A stretch of DNA of 64,000 nt from the NCBI GenBank assembly GCA_900596015.1, contig UVIF01000012.1:1-64000 (forward strand), in the 5' to 3' direction. A model generated the notes under the pieces. The model was not told where the DNA came from. It searched no databases and was given only the letters and a program-made list of their open reading frames with translations. The translations under genes were made by a program, and so were the position numbers. The stretch comes from Pseudomonas viridiflava. GTDB lineage: Bacteria; Pseudomonadota; Gammaproteobacteria; Pseudomonadales; Pseudomonadaceae. Shown piece by piece: positions 17,343 to 26,073 of this stretch; the first letter of the stretch is position 1; each line of letters begins with the position of its first letter.

Positions 17343-18029
17343 TCAGGCGTGCAATGCCGTTTGATGGGCATGGGCGAGGTCCGCAAGGCTGGCGTATTCA
17401 CAGCGCTTGCCGTCCAGAGCCTGGGGCGAAAGATTCCATGGCTGGCGGTGGTCACGGTGCAGGGTACACACCGGAAAATCCACACGCAGGTTCCAGGGGT
17501 CATCCGTTTCGGTACTGCGCACCGGCAGCAACTGCGAGCGCTCCAGGCCCAGGCGCTGCAGCTCGATGGCGAGGCTGCTGTGCCAGTCATCGTTGCAAGG
17601 CTCGATGACCGCATCGAATGCCACCGGCAAGCGTTGGGTCAGGGCGCCGACATCGATGCCGTGGGGTGGGGCGATCAGTATCAACCGGTAGAACTTGCTC
17701 AGGTACTGCAAGGCGCCGGGGGCGTCTTCGAAGATCGGCCAATGGGCCGACGAGCTACCGAAGGCAACACTTTCATCCCAGCCGGGAATCACATGCAATC
17801 GGTGCGCCATACGCTGGTACAGCTGGCCGTGGAACGCGCTGGCACTGGGGTTGCCGCCTGCCTGGCCAAGCTCCTGGGCGATCGCCCGGTAGGCCGTCAG
17901 CAGTTGCGCGTCGCTGCCGGGCATTTCGCTCTGCACCGACAAGGGTCGCAGACCTTCGAGAATGCCCCGTTCACGGTCGACCAAGGTGGCATAGGAGAAC
18001 CCCAGGGCCTTGTACTGTGTGACTTTCAT
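17343..18029 (-). CDS. Degenerate HAD-like protein (catalytic residues lost)
   Basis: A 228-residue protein that aligns along its length with the HAD hydrolase at 13925. The nucleophile loop FDVVGTLID is replaced by FSYATLVD, so the catalytic Asp is Ser. The second motif TTNSQ is replaced by APPHG, and the lysine motif EKPDP by PCNDD. The reading frame is intact, with an AGGAG ribosome site before ATG 18029, so this is not obvious decay. A non-catalytic binding or regulatory protein is the best inference. It lies between gabT and the Lrp gene on the same strand. Confidence 0.75.
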   Translation of the reverse strand: MKVTQYKALGFSYATLVDRERGILEGLRPLSVQSEMPGSDAQLLTAYRAIAQELGQAGGNPSASAFHGQLYQRMAHRLHVIPGWDESVAFGSSSAHWPIFEDAPGALQYLSKFYRLILIAPPHGIDVGALTQRLPVAFDAVIEPCNDDWHSSLAIELQRLGLERSQLLPVRSTETDDPWNLRVDFPVCTLHRDHRQPWNLSPQALDGKRCEYASLADLAHAHQTALHA

Positions 18030-18087
18030 GCATTGCTCCTGAGCGACGGTATGAAGGGCTTCCCTGCAGACTCCTACAGCTTTTCCA

Positions 18088-18140
18088 CCGTAGGAGCGGT
18101 CCGTGGCCGCGAACAGCGCGCTGCCCGCCCCGCTCCCACA
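18088..18140. repeat. Composite REP pair
   Basis: ccgtaggagcggtccgtggccgcgaa followed by a shortened opposite unit ending ccgctcccacag. It lies between gabT and the degenerate HAD gene of the same strand. Confidence 0.65.
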
Positions 18141-18141
18141 G

Positions 18142-19434
18142 TCAGGCCCCGGCTTTTGCCAGTGCCTTGTCGAGCATCTGCAAGGCTTCTGCCACCTGCT
18201 CGGCGCTGGTCACCAGTGGCGCGAGGAAGCGCACCACGTTGCGATACAACCCACACTTGATCACCAGCAACCCCGCCTGGCGCGCTTCGTCGATGACCCG
18301 CTGGGCGAGATCGGCATCGGCGCTGTGCGCGGCGTCGTCCTTGACCATCTCGATGGCCAGCATGAAGCCCAGGCCCCGCACATCACCGATGCGCGGATAG
18401 CGTTGCTGCAGCCCCAGCAAGCCCTCGCGCAACTGCAGCGCGCGCTGCTCGCCCTGCGCCAGCAGGTCTTCGTGCTCGAACAGATCCAGCACCGCAAGTG
18501 CCGCCGCACAGGCCACGGCGTTGCCACCGTAGGTACCACCCAACCCACCGGGCGTCGGCGCATCCATGATCTCGGCCCGGCCCACCACGCCCGACAGCGG
18601 CATGCCACCGGCCAGAGACTTGGCCACCGTGACCAGATCCGGCTGGATACCCGCATGCTGGAAACCGAACATTTTCCCGGTACGGCCGAATCCGGCCTGG
18701 ATTTCATCGGCAATCAACACGATGCCATGCTGCGTGCACAGCGCGCGCAGCGCCTGGAGAAACTCCACCGGCGCGGCCAGGAAACCGCCGTCGCCCTGCA
18801 CCGGTTCGATCAGGATCGCCGCCACCCGATCCGGCGCCACGTCACTGGCGAACAGTTCGTGCAACTGAGCCAGGGCATCGTCGCTGCTGATGCCGCGATA
18901 GGCGTTCGGGTAGCTGGCGTGGTAGATCTCCGCCGGGAACGGGCCGAAGTTCTGTTTGTAGGGCTGGCTCATGCCGGTCAGGGTCACGCCCAGCAGGGTG
19001 CGGCCGTGGAAGCCACCGCGGAACGAAATCACCGCTGGCCGGTTGGTATGGCTGCGGGCGATCTTGATCGCGTTTTCCACCGCTTCGGCGCCGGAAGTGA
19101 ACAGCACCGTTTTGTAGTGCTCCTCCCCGCCGATCAGGGCATTGAGCCGCGCCGCCACGTCGATGTAGGTCTCGTAGGCCGCCACCTGGAAGCTGACATG
19201 GGACACCTTGCCCACCTGCTGACGCACCGCCTCGACCACGGCCGGGTGATTGTGGCCAACGTTGAGCACGCCGATGCCGCCGACGAAATCCAGATAGCGC
19301 TTGTTGTCCACGTCCCACAACTCGGCGCCCTGGGCGCGCGCGGCGACGACCGGGTGGGCGGTGGCGATGCCACGGGGCACGTGTTGTTCGCGCAGGGCAA
19401 GCAGGCGTTGATTTTCGGTCAGTGCAGAATTCAT
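18142..19434 (-). CDS. gabT: 4-aminobutyrate aminotransferase family enzyme
   Basis: A 430-residue class III PLP aminotransferase that moves the amino group of GABA (or 5-aminovalerate) to 2-oxoglutarate. Key sites: LFTSGAEAVENAIKIAR, FRGGFHGRTLLGVTLTG, the PLP-Asp in LIADEIQAGFGRTG, and the Schiff-base Lys in AKSLAGGMPLSGVVG. GGAG precedes the ATG. The semialdehyde dehydrogenase gene lies two genes upstream on the same strand, matching the GabT-GabD route to succinate. It could instead serve another omega-amino acid. Confidence 0.9.
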   Translation of the reverse strand: MNSALTENQRLLALREQHVPRGIATAHPVVAARAQGAELWDVDNKRYLDFVGGIGVLNVGHNHPAVVEAVRQQVGKVSHVSFQVAAYETYIDVAARLNALIGGEEHYKTVLFTSGAEAVENAIKIARSHTNRPAVISFRGGFHGRTLLGVTLTGMSQPYKQNFGPFPAEIYHASYPNAYRGISSDDALAQLHELFASDVAPDRVAAILIEPVQGDGGFLAAPVEFLQALRALCTQHGIVLIADEIQAGFGRTGKMFGFQHAGIQPDLVTVAKSLAGGMPLSGVVGRAEIMDAPTPGGLGGTYGGNAVACAAALAVLDLFEHEDLLAQGEQRALQLREGLLGLQQRYPRIGDVRGLGFMLAIEMVKDDAAHSADADLAQRVIDEARQAGLLVIKCGLYRNVVRFLAPLVTSAEQVAEALQMLDKALAKAGA

Positions 19435-19596
19435 CTCGATCTCCGTGTGCGCCGAGCGTGGCGGGTGATGTGATCAGGATAAGGAGTGGCGCAAATCACA
19501 AGCACCGAAGTTGCGGGTTGCGCTGGGGTGTTTGCGTTTTTTTTGCGGGTGGGGCGGTAGATTCGGTTGTTTGGGTGGTGGGGTGTCAGTGCTGGC

Positions 19597-19684
19597 CTCT
19601 TCGCGGGCAGAGGGCTCGCCGCCCGCCCCGCTCCCACAGTTGTGCAGGTCCTTGTGGGAGCGGGCTCTGCCCGCGAAGGGGCCT
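19597..19684. repeat. Composite REP pair
   Basis: Unit ctcttcgcgggcagagggct extended by cgccgcccgccccgctcccaca, then an opposed standard REP (tgtgggagcgggctctgccc). The first unit and its flank gtgtcagtgctggcc recur almost identically at about 22586-22640. Confidence 0.8.
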
Positions 19685-19696
19685 GCACTGAGCTCC

Positions 19697-20785
19697 TCAA
19701 AACCCGGCGCGCGGCACCACGATGGTGTCTTCCGGATGCAGGCGCATCAGCATCGGCGAGCCAATCGGCGGCAGGCTCAGGTTGCCTTCGTGGTGGCTGG
19801 GCTGGCGCAGGCTGACCGTGGGCCCACCGTCCAGATCGACGAAGACCTTCAGGCTTTCGCCTTGAAAGACAATGTCGGCGACGCGTCCGCTCAAACGGTT
19901 CCACTCAGGCCCGGCGCTGGCGCTGTCCAGCAGCAGCTTTTCCGCTTGCAGCGCCAGGAATACATCGCCCGTAGCGGGCACCGGGCGCGTGGTGCGCAGG
20001 GCCGTGGTGCCCAGGGTCAAACCGTTGTTCGCGCTGCGTTGCAACGGCACCAGCGTGCTTTCGCCGATGAAGCTGGCGACGAAGTCGTCCGAAGGGTGGT
20101 CGTGCAGGCGGCGCGGCGTGTCGACCTGAACCAGTTGCCCGCCGCGCATGATGGCGATGCGGTCGCTCATGGTCAGCGCTTCACGCTGGTCGTGGGTGAC
20201 GTAGATCATGGTCGCGCCCAGGCGCTTGTGCAGGGCGCGCAGTTCGATCTGCATGGTCTCGCGCAGCTGCTTGTCCAGGGCCGACAGCGGCTCGTCCATG
20301 AGGATCAGCTTGGGTTCGAAAACGATGGCCCGGGCCAGTGCCACGCGCTGGCGCTGGCCGCCGGAAAGCGCGGCAATCGAGCGCTCTTCGTAGCCACTGA
20401 GTTCCACCGTGGCCAGGGCCTGTTTGACCCGCTCCCGGCTCTTGCCTGCGCTTTCGCCACGGGCACGCAACGGGAAAGCTACGTTCTCGCCCACGGTCAT
20501 GTGCGGAAACAGCGCGTAATTCTGGAACACCACGCCGATTTCGCGCTTGTGCGGCGGCATCAGGGTAACGTTGCGCTCGCCGAACAGGATGTTGCCGGAG
20601 CTCACCCGAATGAAGCCACCCAGAATGCTCAGCAGGGTGGTCTTGCCCGAACCCGAGGGGCCCAGCAACGACATGAACTCGCCGGCTTCGACTTTGAGAT
20701 TGACGTTGTCCAGCGCCTTGAGGCTGCCGTAGTGCTTGCTGACCTGGTTGACGCTGACCGATTCGAAACCTTCAGTGAAATTCAT
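19697..20785 (-). CDS. ABC transporter ATPase, PotA-like
   Basis: A 362-residue ATPase of a polyamine-type importer. Walker A is GPSGSGKTTLL, the Q-loop lies in VFQNYALFPHMTVGENVAF, the signature is LSGGQRQRVALARA, Walker B is LILMDEPLSALD, and the switch His is in TMIYVTHDQ. The last 100 or so residues form the TOBE regulatory domain usual in PotA/MalK proteins. It partners the permeases at 22720-24437 and the binding proteins at 24729 and probably 8390. gabD lies between it and the permeases. Confidence 0.92.
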   Translation of the reverse strand: MNFTEGFESVSVNQVSKHYGSLKALDNVNLKVEAGEFMSLLGPSGSGKTTLLSILGGFIRVSSGNILFGERNVTLMPPHKREIGVVFQNYALFPHMTVGENVAFPLRARGESAGKSRERVKQALATVELSGYEERSIAALSGGQRQRVALARAIVFEPKLILMDEPLSALDKQLRETMQIELRALHKRLGATMIYVTHDQREALTMSDRIAIMRGGQLVQVDTPRRLHDHPSDDFVASFIGESTLVPLQRSANNGLTLGTTALRTTRPVPATGDVFLALQAEKLLLDSASAGPEWNRLSGRVADIVFQGESLKVFVDLDGGPTVSLRQPSHHEGNLSLPPIGSPMLMRLHPEDTIVVPRAGF

Positions 20786-20828
20786 CTGTGGTGCTCCAGG
20801 AGATCAAGAATGTCGTTTCGCAAGGATG

Positions 20829-20970
20829 TCAGGGGTGGCCTCTTCGCGGGCAGAGACCCGCTCCCACAAGACGTGCACACAACCCTGTGGGGGTGGCCTC
20901 TTCGCGGGCAGAGACCCGCTCCCACAAGACGTGCACATAACTCTGTGGGAGCGGGTCTCTGCCCGCGAAT
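20829..20970. repeat. REP triplet
   Basis: Three REP cores in 140 bases: two direct copies of ggcctcttcgcgggcagaga followed by cccgctcccacaagacgtgcac, then one inverted tgtgggagcgggtctctgcc. The pair of direct copies repeats with a period of about 60 bases. Confidence 0.85.
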
Positions 20971-20994
20971 GAGGCCCGCCATGACCCCCCGCCT

Positions 20995-22455
20995 TCAACC
21001 CAACCCACCGATGTGCCAGGCCTTCACTTCGAGAAATTCATCCAGGCCGTACTTGGACCCCTCGCGGCCGGTGCCCGATTGCTTCATGCCGCCGAAGGGC
21101 GCCACTTCCATGGAAATGATCCCGGTGTTCAAGCCGACCATGCCGAACTCCAGGCGCTCGCCCACGCGCCAGGCGCGGCGCATGTCCTGGGTAAAGTAAT
21201 AGGCCCCCAGGCCATAGGGCGTGGCGTTGGCCAATGCCAGCGCTTCGTCCTCGGTATGGAAGCGGAACAGCGGCGCCACCGGGCCGAAGGTCTCCTCGCT
21301 GGCCAGCAGCATGTCGGCGTTGGCGTCCAGCAACACTGTGGGCTGCACGTACAGGCCATCGTTTTGCGGCAACCCACCGACGGCGACGGTAGCGCCTTTC
21401 TCCACGGCATCGCTGATGTGGCGGGCCACCTTGTCCACTGCCGCGGCGTTGATCAGCGGGCCGATGGTGACACCCTCGGCCAGACCGTCGCCAACCTTCA
21501 GCTCGGCCACGGCCGCCTTCAGGCGTTCGGCAAAACGTGCATAGATGCCGTCCTGCACCAGAATGCGGTTGGCGCACACACAGGTCTGCCCGGCGTTGCG
21601 GAATTTGCTCTGCATGACCCCGGCAATGGCCAGGTCCAGGTCGGCGTCGTCGAACACGATGAACGGCGCGTTGCCGCCCAGCTCCAGGCTCAGGCGCTTG
21701 ATGGTCGTGGCGCACTGGCTCATCAACAACTGGCCGATGCGGGTGGAACCGGTGAACGACAGTTTGCGCACGGCCGGGTTGCTGGTCATCTCGCCGCCCA
21801 CGCCTGCCGGCAGGCCGGTGAGCACGTTGAACACCCCGGCCGGAATGCCTGCGCGTTCGGCCAACACCGCCAGGGCCAGGGCCGACAGCGGGGTCATCTC
21901 CGACGGCTTGACCAGCACCGGGCAACCGGCTGCCAGGGCCGGTGCGCACTTGCGCGTGATCATGGCGTTGGGGAAATTCCACGGGGTGATCGCCGCGACC
22001 ACGCCGATCGGCTGCTTGAGTACCAGGATGCGGCGGTCGGCGGCGGGTGAAGGAATGGTGTCGCCGTAGATGCGCCGCGCTTCCTCTGCGAACCATTTGA
22101 CGAAGCTCGCGCCGTAGGCGATTTCCCCACGTGACTCGCCCAAGGGTTTGCCTTGTTCGGCGGTCATGATCAAGGCCAGGTCTTCCTGGTTGTCCATGAT
22201 CAGTTGGTACCACTTCTCCAGCAGCTTGGCGCGCTCGGCCGCAGGCACTTCGCGCCAGGTGACGAAACAAGCCTCGGCGGCGGCAATGGCGCGCCGGGTT
22301 TCGGCCGCCTGCAAGGCTGGTACGTTGGCGATCACGCTGCCGTCGGCGGGGTTGGTCACGGCAAGGGTGGCGCCGTCATCGGCGCTGATCCACTGGCCAT
22401 TGGCGTAGGCGCGCTCGACGAGCAGGGAAGGGTCACGCAGTGAGTGCTTCAACAT
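20995..22455 (-). CDS. gabD: Succinate-semialdehyde dehydrogenase family enzyme
   Basis: A 486-residue NAD(P)-dependent aldehyde dehydrogenase of the GabD branch. Motifs: TPWNFPNAMITRKCAPALAA, FTGSTRIGQLLMSQ, general base in LELGGNAPFIVFDDADLD, catalytic Cys in NAGQTCVCANRI (the GQTCVCANR string is characteristic of GabD), and EETFGPVAPLFRF. Start is ATG 22455 (MLKHSLRDPSLLVE); the longer frame reads through REP DNA. With gabT it would complete conversion of GABA to succinate. Glutarate semialdehyde is an alternative substrate. Confidence 0.9.
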   Translation of the reverse strand: MLKHSLRDPSLLVERAYANGQWISADDGATLAVTNPADGSVIANVPALQAAETRRAIAAAEACFVTWREVPAAERAKLLEKWYQLIMDNQEDLALIMTAEQGKPLGESRGEIAYGASFVKWFAEEARRIYGDTIPSPAADRRILVLKQPIGVVAAITPWNFPNAMITRKCAPALAAGCPVLVKPSEMTPLSALALAVLAERAGIPAGVFNVLTGLPAGVGGEMTSNPAVRKLSFTGSTRIGQLLMSQCATTIKRLSLELGGNAPFIVFDDADLDLAIAGVMQSKFRNAGQTCVCANRILVQDGIYARFAERLKAAVAELKVGDGLAEGVTIGPLINAAAVDKVARHISDAVEKGATVAVGGLPQNDGLYVQPTVLLDANADMLLASEETFGPVAPLFRFHTEDEALALANATPYGLGAYYFTQDMRRAWRVGERLEFGMVGLNTGIISMEVAPFGGMKQSGTGREGSKYGLDEFLEVKAWHIGGLG

Positions 22456-22593
22456 GATCAGGGTGCCTTTGCAGTCCGAACGATGCTCTAGTGTAGAAAT
22501 GTCCACGCAGCGGGCGATGCCGAGATGGGCCGCGCGGCGCGGCGTGGATGCTGAATTGCGATGGGGTGGCGGCAGGCTGTGCTGGGGTGTCAG

Positions 22594-22705
22594 TGCTGGC
22601 CTCTTCGCGGGCAGAGGGCTCGCCGCCCGCCCCGCTCCCACATGGATCGCTCCTGCAATGGAGATTTTCTGTGGGAGCGGGCTCTGCCCGCGAAGAGGCC
22701 GGAAC
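22594..22705. repeat. Composite REP pair, near-copy of the 19597 element
   Basis: ctcttcgcgggcagagggct extended by cgccgcccgccccgctcccaca, then a 35-base loop and tgtgggagcgggctctgccc. It lies between gabD and the permease gene. Confidence 0.8.
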
Positions 22706-22719
22706 AGTCACTCCTGAAA

Positions 22720-23517
22720 TCACCCTTGCTTGTTCCGCCCAGCCACCACCACCAGAATCAGCGACGCCAGAATCAGGATCGAACTGATCGCCGCAATCGT
22801 CGGGTCGATTTCGTCGCGCAGTGCGGTGAACATCCGCTTGGTCAGGGTCTGGTTGTCACCCCCGGAGATGAACAGCGCTACCACCGTTTCATCCAGCGAC
22901 GTGATGAACGCGAACAGGGTTGCCGAGACCACGCTGGGCTTGATCTGCGGCAAGGTCACCGCCATGAACGCGCGAAAGCGGTTCATGCCCAGGCTGCGCG
23001 CAACCATCTCCTGCGACATGTCGAAATTGCGCAGCCCGGCGAGCAGGGCAATGATCACGTAGGGCAGGGCCAGCATGATGTGCGCAAGTACCAGGCCGGT
23101 CAGCGAGCTGATCAGCCCCACCCGCGCGTAGACGAAGAACACCCCCGCCGCGATCAGGATGATCGGCACCATCATGGGCAGCAGCAGCACGATCTGCAGG
23201 GTACGGATGACTTTCAGGCTCGAGTTGTTGATGGCGTAGGCCGCAGCCATGCCGATGGGCAGGCTGACCGCAGTGGTCACCACCGCCGTGATCAGGCTGA
23301 CCCGCGCCGCCGACATCCACTCGGCACTGTGGAAGAAGGCTTCATACCAGCGCAGCGACCACTCCTTGGGCGGGAACTGCAGGAAGCGCGCCTCCGAGAA
23401 CGACATCGGTACCACGATCAGCACCGGGATGATCAGGTACAGCAGAATCGCCGCGACCAGCACGGTGAACAGCACATGCGACAGGCGTAGCTGGCGCAGG
23501 TAGGCAAGCGTATTCAT
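22720..23517 (-). CDS. ABC transporter permease, PotC-like
   Basis: A 265-residue inner-membrane permease with about six hydrophobic segments, the first at HVLFTVLVAAILLYLIIPVL. The cytoplasmic EAA loop reads EMVARSLGMNRFRAFMAVTLPQ (split as EMVARSLGMN and RFRAFMAVTLPQ). It shares an ATGA overlap with the preceding permease gene, so the pair is translationally coupled. It forms the channel with that gene's product for the PotA-like ATPase. Confidence 0.9.
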   Translation of the reverse strand: MNTLAYLRQLRLSHVLFTVLVAAILLYLIIPVLIVVPMSFSEARFLQFPPKEWSLRWYEAFFHSAEWMSAARVSLITAVVTTAVSLPIGMAAAYAINNSSLKVIRTLQIVLLLPMMVPIILIAAGVFFVYARVGLISSLTGLVLAHIMLALPYVIIALLAGLRNFDMSQEMVARSLGMNRFRAFMAVTLPQIKPSVVSATLFAFITSLDETVVALFISGGDNQTLTKRMFTALRDEIDPTIAAISSILILASLILVVVAGRNKQG

Positions 23518-24437
23518 CAGCGTGCTCCCAGGATGCGTTCGATGGGGATGAAGCGGTTGATGCCCCAGAAGATCAGGAACACCACGAACAGCAACACCAG
23601 GCCCACCGCACTGGCGGCGCCCCAGGCGTGATAGAGCTCGACGTTGCGCTGTACCAGCATCGACACCAGGATGGTACGGCCGCCGCCCAGCAGTTCAGGG
23701 GTGATGAAGAAGCCCAGGCAGATCACGAAAACCAGGATGGAACCGGCCATCACACCCGGCGCCGCCATCGGCAGGAACACCCGGCGAAAGGTGTAGAAGG
23801 GCTTGGCACCCAGGCTTTCGGAAGCCTGCATCAGGTCCTGGGGAATCTTCTTCATCACCGAATACAGCGGCAGCACCATGAACGGCAGCATCACGTGCAG
23901 CGTGCCGATCACCGTGCCGGTGGTGTTGTGCATCATGTTCAGCGGCTGGTCGATGATGCCCATGTCCAGCAGCGTCTGGTTGACCACCCCGCGCCGTTGC
24001 AGCAACACCAGCCAGGCGTAGGAGCGCACCAGCACGCTGGTCCAGAATGGCAGGATCACGCAGATCAGAATCAGGTTGGCCCAGAAACCCTGCAGGCGCG
24101 AGGCGGCGTAGGCAATCGGGAAGCCCATGACGATGGACAGCAGGGTCACGATCAGGCTGATCTTGAACGTCAGGTAGAAGGTGTCCCAGTAGATGCGCTC
24201 TTCGAAGATGCGCGCGTAGTTGGCCAGCGAAAAGCCGTCTTCGGTCTGCACCGACTGGAACGCCAGCCAGCACATCGGCAGGATCAGCAGCACCACCACC
24301 ATGAACAGCGCCGGGGCGAGCAGCAGCAACATCGAAGTGTTCTCCCGACGCTCCTCGCGCGTCAGGGCATCGGCATTGCTTGCAGGCGGCTCGCTGTGGG
24401 CGTCAGGCATGGATTTGGCGAGATAGGCGTTGGACAT
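23517..24437 (-). CDS. ABC transporter permease, PotB-like
   Basis: A 306-residue inner-membrane permease. The first membrane segment LLLAPALFMVVVLLILPMCW follows a charged cytoplasmic start, and the EAA loop is ASESLGAKPFYTFRRVFLP. ATG 24437 (MSNAYLAKS) is favoured because GAGG stands nine bases ahead; an ATG 15 bases earlier is possible. It is the first permease gene after the binding protein, separated from it by a REP pair of more than 100 bases. Confidence 0.88.
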   Translation of the reverse strand: MSNAYLAKSMPDAHSEPPASNADALTREERRENTSMLLLLAPALFMVVVLLILPMCWLAFQSVQTEDGFSLANYARIFEERIYWDTFYLTFKISLIVTLLSIVMGFPIAYAASRLQGFWANLILICVILPFWTSVLVRSYAWLVLLQRRGVVNQTLLDMGIIDQPLNMMHNTTGTVIGTLHVMLPFMVLPLYSVMKKIPQDLMQASESLGAKPFYTFRRVFLPMAAPGVMAGSILVFVICLGFFITPELLGGGRTILVSMLVQRNVELYHAWGAASAVGLVLLFVVFLIFWGINRFIPIERILGAR

Positions 24438-24613
24438 GGAACGATTCCTCACGGCCGAGCGCCGGTGGACCAGCGCAAGCAGCTTGTTGTCGGTCGGTCA
24501 GGGCGACCCTCAGGGTTCAATGTACCGACAAGCCAAAGAACGAAGCGGGCTTAAACAGCCTGCGCGCAAGTGATTTGTTTCGTATTGAGGGCGGGCGACA
24601 GCAGCAACTGCGT

Positions 24614-24716
24614 TGGCCCCTTCGCGGGCAGAGACCCGCTCCCACACGGCAGCGCTCAAGTGCCCCATTTCAGGAGCAGGCTTCAGACGTACTTCTGTGG
24701 GAGCGGGGCTCTGCCC
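24614..24716. repeat. REP pair
   Basis: ccttcgcgggcagagacccg then ctcccacac, a spacer of about 50 bases, and tgtgggagcggggctctgcc. It separates the binding-protein gene from its permeases and may lower downstream expression (inference). Confidence 0.75.
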
Positions 24717-24728
24717 GCCCTGGCACCC

Positions 24729-25781
24729 CTACTTTTTCTGCACAAAGGCCAGCCAGCGCTCTTCGGCCTTCACCCCTTCCTGCGACGCCCACCACTTGGC
24801 CGACAGCAGCGCCTGACGCGAAATGTTTTCGGGCGAGGACGGCAGCTTGGCCGCGCGCTCGGCGGGAATCGTGCCGGTCTTGAAGGCTTCCGGGTTCAGC
24901 GGGCCGTAGTCGATGATCATCGGCAGCGCTGCCTGCAGCTTGGCATCGATGGCCTCGTTGACGAACTTCATCGCCGCCGTCTTGTGCGCCGTGCCCTTGA
25001 GCACGCACAGCGAGTTGGTTTCCAGCACGCCCTGGTTGTAATCGAAGGCTACCGGCGCACCGTCGGCCTGCACCGCCGTGATGCGACCGTTCCAGGCCTG
25101 GATCATGTCCACTTCACCGTCACTGATCAGCTGCGCCGACTGCCCGCCGGACGTCCACCAGGTAGCAATGTGCGGCTTGATTTCCTCGAGCTTCTTGAAG
25201 GCCCGCTCCACGTCCAGCGGGTACAGCTTGTCGGGCGCCACGCCGTCGGCCATCAAGGCGATCTCGAGGGTGGGGCGCGGCAGGTTGCGCAGTGAGCGCT
25301 GCCCCGGGAATTTCTTCGTGTCCCAGAAATCCGCCCAGGTCTTGGGTACGTTGTCGCCCTTGAAGGCATCGGTGCGGTAGGCCAGCACGGTCGAGTAGCT
25401 GATGTAGCCGACGGTGTAGTCGTCTTTCAGCGCTGCCGGCAGCTGCGCTGCATTCGGCACCAGCGCGGGGTCGAGCTTTTCGAACAGGCCCTCGGCCTCA
25501 CCGCGCAGGCAATCGCCGGTGGGCAGGTCGACCACGTCCCAACTGACCTTGCCGCTTTCCACTTGGGTCTTGATGATCGGGTAGGCCTTGGGCGAGCTGT
25601 CCTGCTTGAGGGTCAGGCCCAGCTTCTTGGCCGCCGGCTCCAGGATGGCCTTGCTCTGTGCCTCCTGGTAGGCACCGCCCTGCGAAACGAACGTGATGTC
25701 CTCGGCCCAGGCCTGCCCGAAGGCGCTGACCAGCAAAGCCAGGCCGGTCAGTTTGAATGCGCGCAGCGTCATCGATGTCAT
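24729..25781 (-). CDS. ABC transporter periplasmic binding protein, polyamine type (paralogue)
   Basis: A 350-residue PotD-like binding protein with a Sec signal peptide (MTSMTLRAFKLTGLALLVSA, cleaved near QAWA-ED). The mature start EDITFVSQGGAYQEAQ mirrors the 8390 protein. Other shared blocks are TWADFWDTKKFPGQ, LYPLDVERAFK, WWTSGGQSAQLISDGEVDM and LPSSPEN. ATG 25781 has GGAG eight bases upstream. As first gene of the minus-strand run it supplies the permease set directly downstream. Ligand probably a polyamine, GABA or related amine; this is inference. Confidence 0.9.
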   Translation of the reverse strand: MTSMTLRAFKLTGLALLVSAFGQAWAEDITFVSQGGAYQEAQSKAILEPAAKKLGLTLKQDSSPKAYPIIKTQVESGKVSWDVVDLPTGDCLRGEAEGLFEKLDPALVPNAAQLPAALKDDYTVGYISYSTVLAYRTDAFKGDNVPKTWADFWDTKKFPGQRSLRNLPRPTLEIALMADGVAPDKLYPLDVERAFKKLEEIKPHIATWWTSGGQSAQLISDGEVDMIQAWNGRITAVQADGAPVAFDYNQGVLETNSLCVLKGTAHKTAAMKFVNEAIDAKLQAALPMIIDYGPLNPEAFKTGTIPAERAAKLPSSPENISRQALLSAKWWASQEGVKAEERWLAFVQKK

Positions 25782-26073
25782 GTACAGGACTCCCGAAAGT
25801 TGGCAGGTTGGAGGCGAGCTGGTTGTTGTCGCTCGGTCGTTCTGCTGGACCGCTGCTGTCCAATCTACCGCCAGGGGCTGCGCGCAAGCGGCCACAAATC
25901 GCCGCCGCCAAAGCGTTTTATTGCAAAAAAACAGGGTGGCGCAGCAGGAACTGTTTTGCCTGCGCAAAGCTATCGAGATGGGTGGAGGAGTACGCGCTCC
26001 GCGTAGGGATTTTTTGCACTCAGCAGATCAGGCCGGGTCTGCTCTTAACCTGCCCCTACAGAAGGTCTTCGTC

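Noticed and set aside
19511-21199. 562-codon plus-strand frame across the ATPase and gabD region
   Set aside because: It reads antisense to the PotA-like ATPase and through REP DNA; no motif.
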